The position numbers were made by a program, and so were the translations under genes. A DNA stretch of 64,000 nucleotides from Bimastos eiseni. Its lineage: Eukaryota > Annelida > Clitellata > Crassiclitellata > Lumbricidae. Location: assembly GCA_959347315.1 (NCBI GenBank), contig OY365815.1, positions 12,315,158 to 12,379,157 on the forward strand, in the 5' to 3' direction. Every line of letters starts with the position of its first letter. Within the stretch, counting starts at the first letter, position 1. A model generated the notes under the pieces. It saw nothing but the letters and a program-made list of their open reading frames with translations. It was not told the DNA's origin and ran no database searches. Below, piece after piece: positions 63,801-64,000 of this stretch.

Positions 63801-64000
63801 AAGAAAATATTTTTGCAGAATTGTGATGGCAGTAGGTCCACACAGATGCCGGATGAAAATTATGGGGTTTAAAGCAAGTCGCATTTTCAAGAAAAACCCG
63901 GGACTAACTTATTCAAAGCCTTGTGAAAGTAGATACAAAATCGATCAAAACTCGGAAACTAAATGAGCAAATGAAAATATTTTTGCAGAACTGTGATGGC
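57824..64000. repeat. Right segment of the satellite, irregular, continues off the window
   Basis: This part is not a copy of the 113-mer. Variants shared with the left flank reappear (GGAGTAAC 58,190 and 60,440; GCTAGATG ~58,138). Rare markers pair within it: AACCCGGGAC (SmaI) at ~58,011 and ~63,895, 5,884 bp or 34 monomers apart; and the 170-bp monomer GTAGATACAAAATC at 59,951 and 63,929, 3,978 bp or 23 monomers apart, each followed by GCAGAACTGTG. A 175-bp GGACATCAG monomer lies at ~58,709. The array is still running at 64,000. Confidence 0.88.

Larger units (their letters stand above)
12457..64000. repeat. 173-bp satellite DNA array (~298 monomers)
   Basis: From ~12,457 to the right edge the sequence is a head-to-tail array of one monomer, all in the same orientation. 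GATGGCAGTAGGTCC recurs with its CAGTAGG at 12,601, 12,774 and 12,947, giving a period of exactly 173 bp. The consensus monomer is 63/173 G+C (36%). Most copies carry one ATCGAT (ClaI) site; exceptions occur at ~15,305 and ~59,618. Common variants are TTTAGAGC/TTTAAAGC, GAGCAAATG/GAGCAAAAG, CACTGG/CAATGG/TCATTGG and ATGCTGG/ATGCCGG. Rare length variants are 170, 174 and 175 bp. The array contains no inserted transposon and no genes. Short ORFs of 61 and 84 codons arise where point variants remove stops, and 173 is not divisible by 3, so no long frame can persist. Confidence 0.99.

Noticed and set aside
12457..64000. Primate alpha satellite (171 bp)
   Set aside because: Monomer length is close, but I recognise no alpha-satellite sequence or CENP-B box, and the flanking gene and TEs look invertebrate.
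12457..64000. CRISPR array or bacterial repeat
   Set aside because: The whole 173-bp unit repeats with no unique spacers, and the context is eukaryotic.
12457..64000. Telomeric or subtelomeric repeat
   Set aside because: I saw no tract of TTAGG, TTAGGG or similar short telomere repeats in or beside the array.

Overview
The window is eukaryotic nuclear DNA from an invertebrate animal. The first ~12.4 kb hold one recognisable gene piece, decayed retroelement fragments and many microsatellites. The remaining ~51.5 kb (about 12,457 to the right edge) is an uninterrupted tandem satellite with a 173-bp monomer. The gene piece is the first coding exon of a neuroligin-type adhesion protein whose sequence looks like arthropod neuroligins. 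The microsatellite load, (GACA)n, (AAT)n, (CT)n and (TAGCA)n, would suit a decapod crustacean or a chelicerate, but the species cannot be fixed from sequence alone. No bacterial-style operons, CRISPR arrays, rRNA genes or tRNA genes were seen.

Layout of the left part. 1-272 is a (GACA)n microsatellite in the intron after the neuroligin exon, fading out by ~630. 674-1193 (minus) is the exon, with a good GT splice donor at 672-673. A CpG-rich leader lies at 1194-1345. Decayed mobile-element fragments follow: a LINE reverse-transcriptase tail (1495-1920, minus), a Ty3/gypsy-like integrase remnant (4452-5060, minus), the C-terminal end of another retroelement polyprotein (5179-5792, plus, frameshifted), and a probable LINE/SINE 3' tail with a stem-loop (10060-10152). 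Between them are (AAT)n tracts, a pyrimidine-rich tract, a TAGCA pentanucleotide array and a ~550-bp purine-rich tract. No intact gene other than the neuroligin exon is supported.

Layout of the satellite. The monomer is 173 bp and ~36% GC, and about 298 copies are present. The array has clear higher-order structure. A block of exactly 113 monomers (19,557 bp, about 15,609-35,165) is followed directly by a nearly identical second copy (about 35,166-57,823). The second copy carries a net gain of 19 monomers (3,290 bp). Smaller nested periods of 9, 10, 16, 19, 21 and 22 monomers occur inside the blocks. The flanks (12,457-15,608 and 57,824-64,000) are less regular and share monomer variants with each other. 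This is the pattern expected when a young homogenised core expands inside older satellite.

Interpretation. A nucleosome-sized monomer with multi-kilobase higher-order repeats, next to a TE- and SSR-rich transition zone and a gene ~11 kb away, suggests the edge of a centromeric or pericentromeric satellite domain. This is inference; no CENP-B box is visible. The short ORFs inside the array are accidents of the repeat, since 173 is not a multiple of 3, and should not be annotated as genes.
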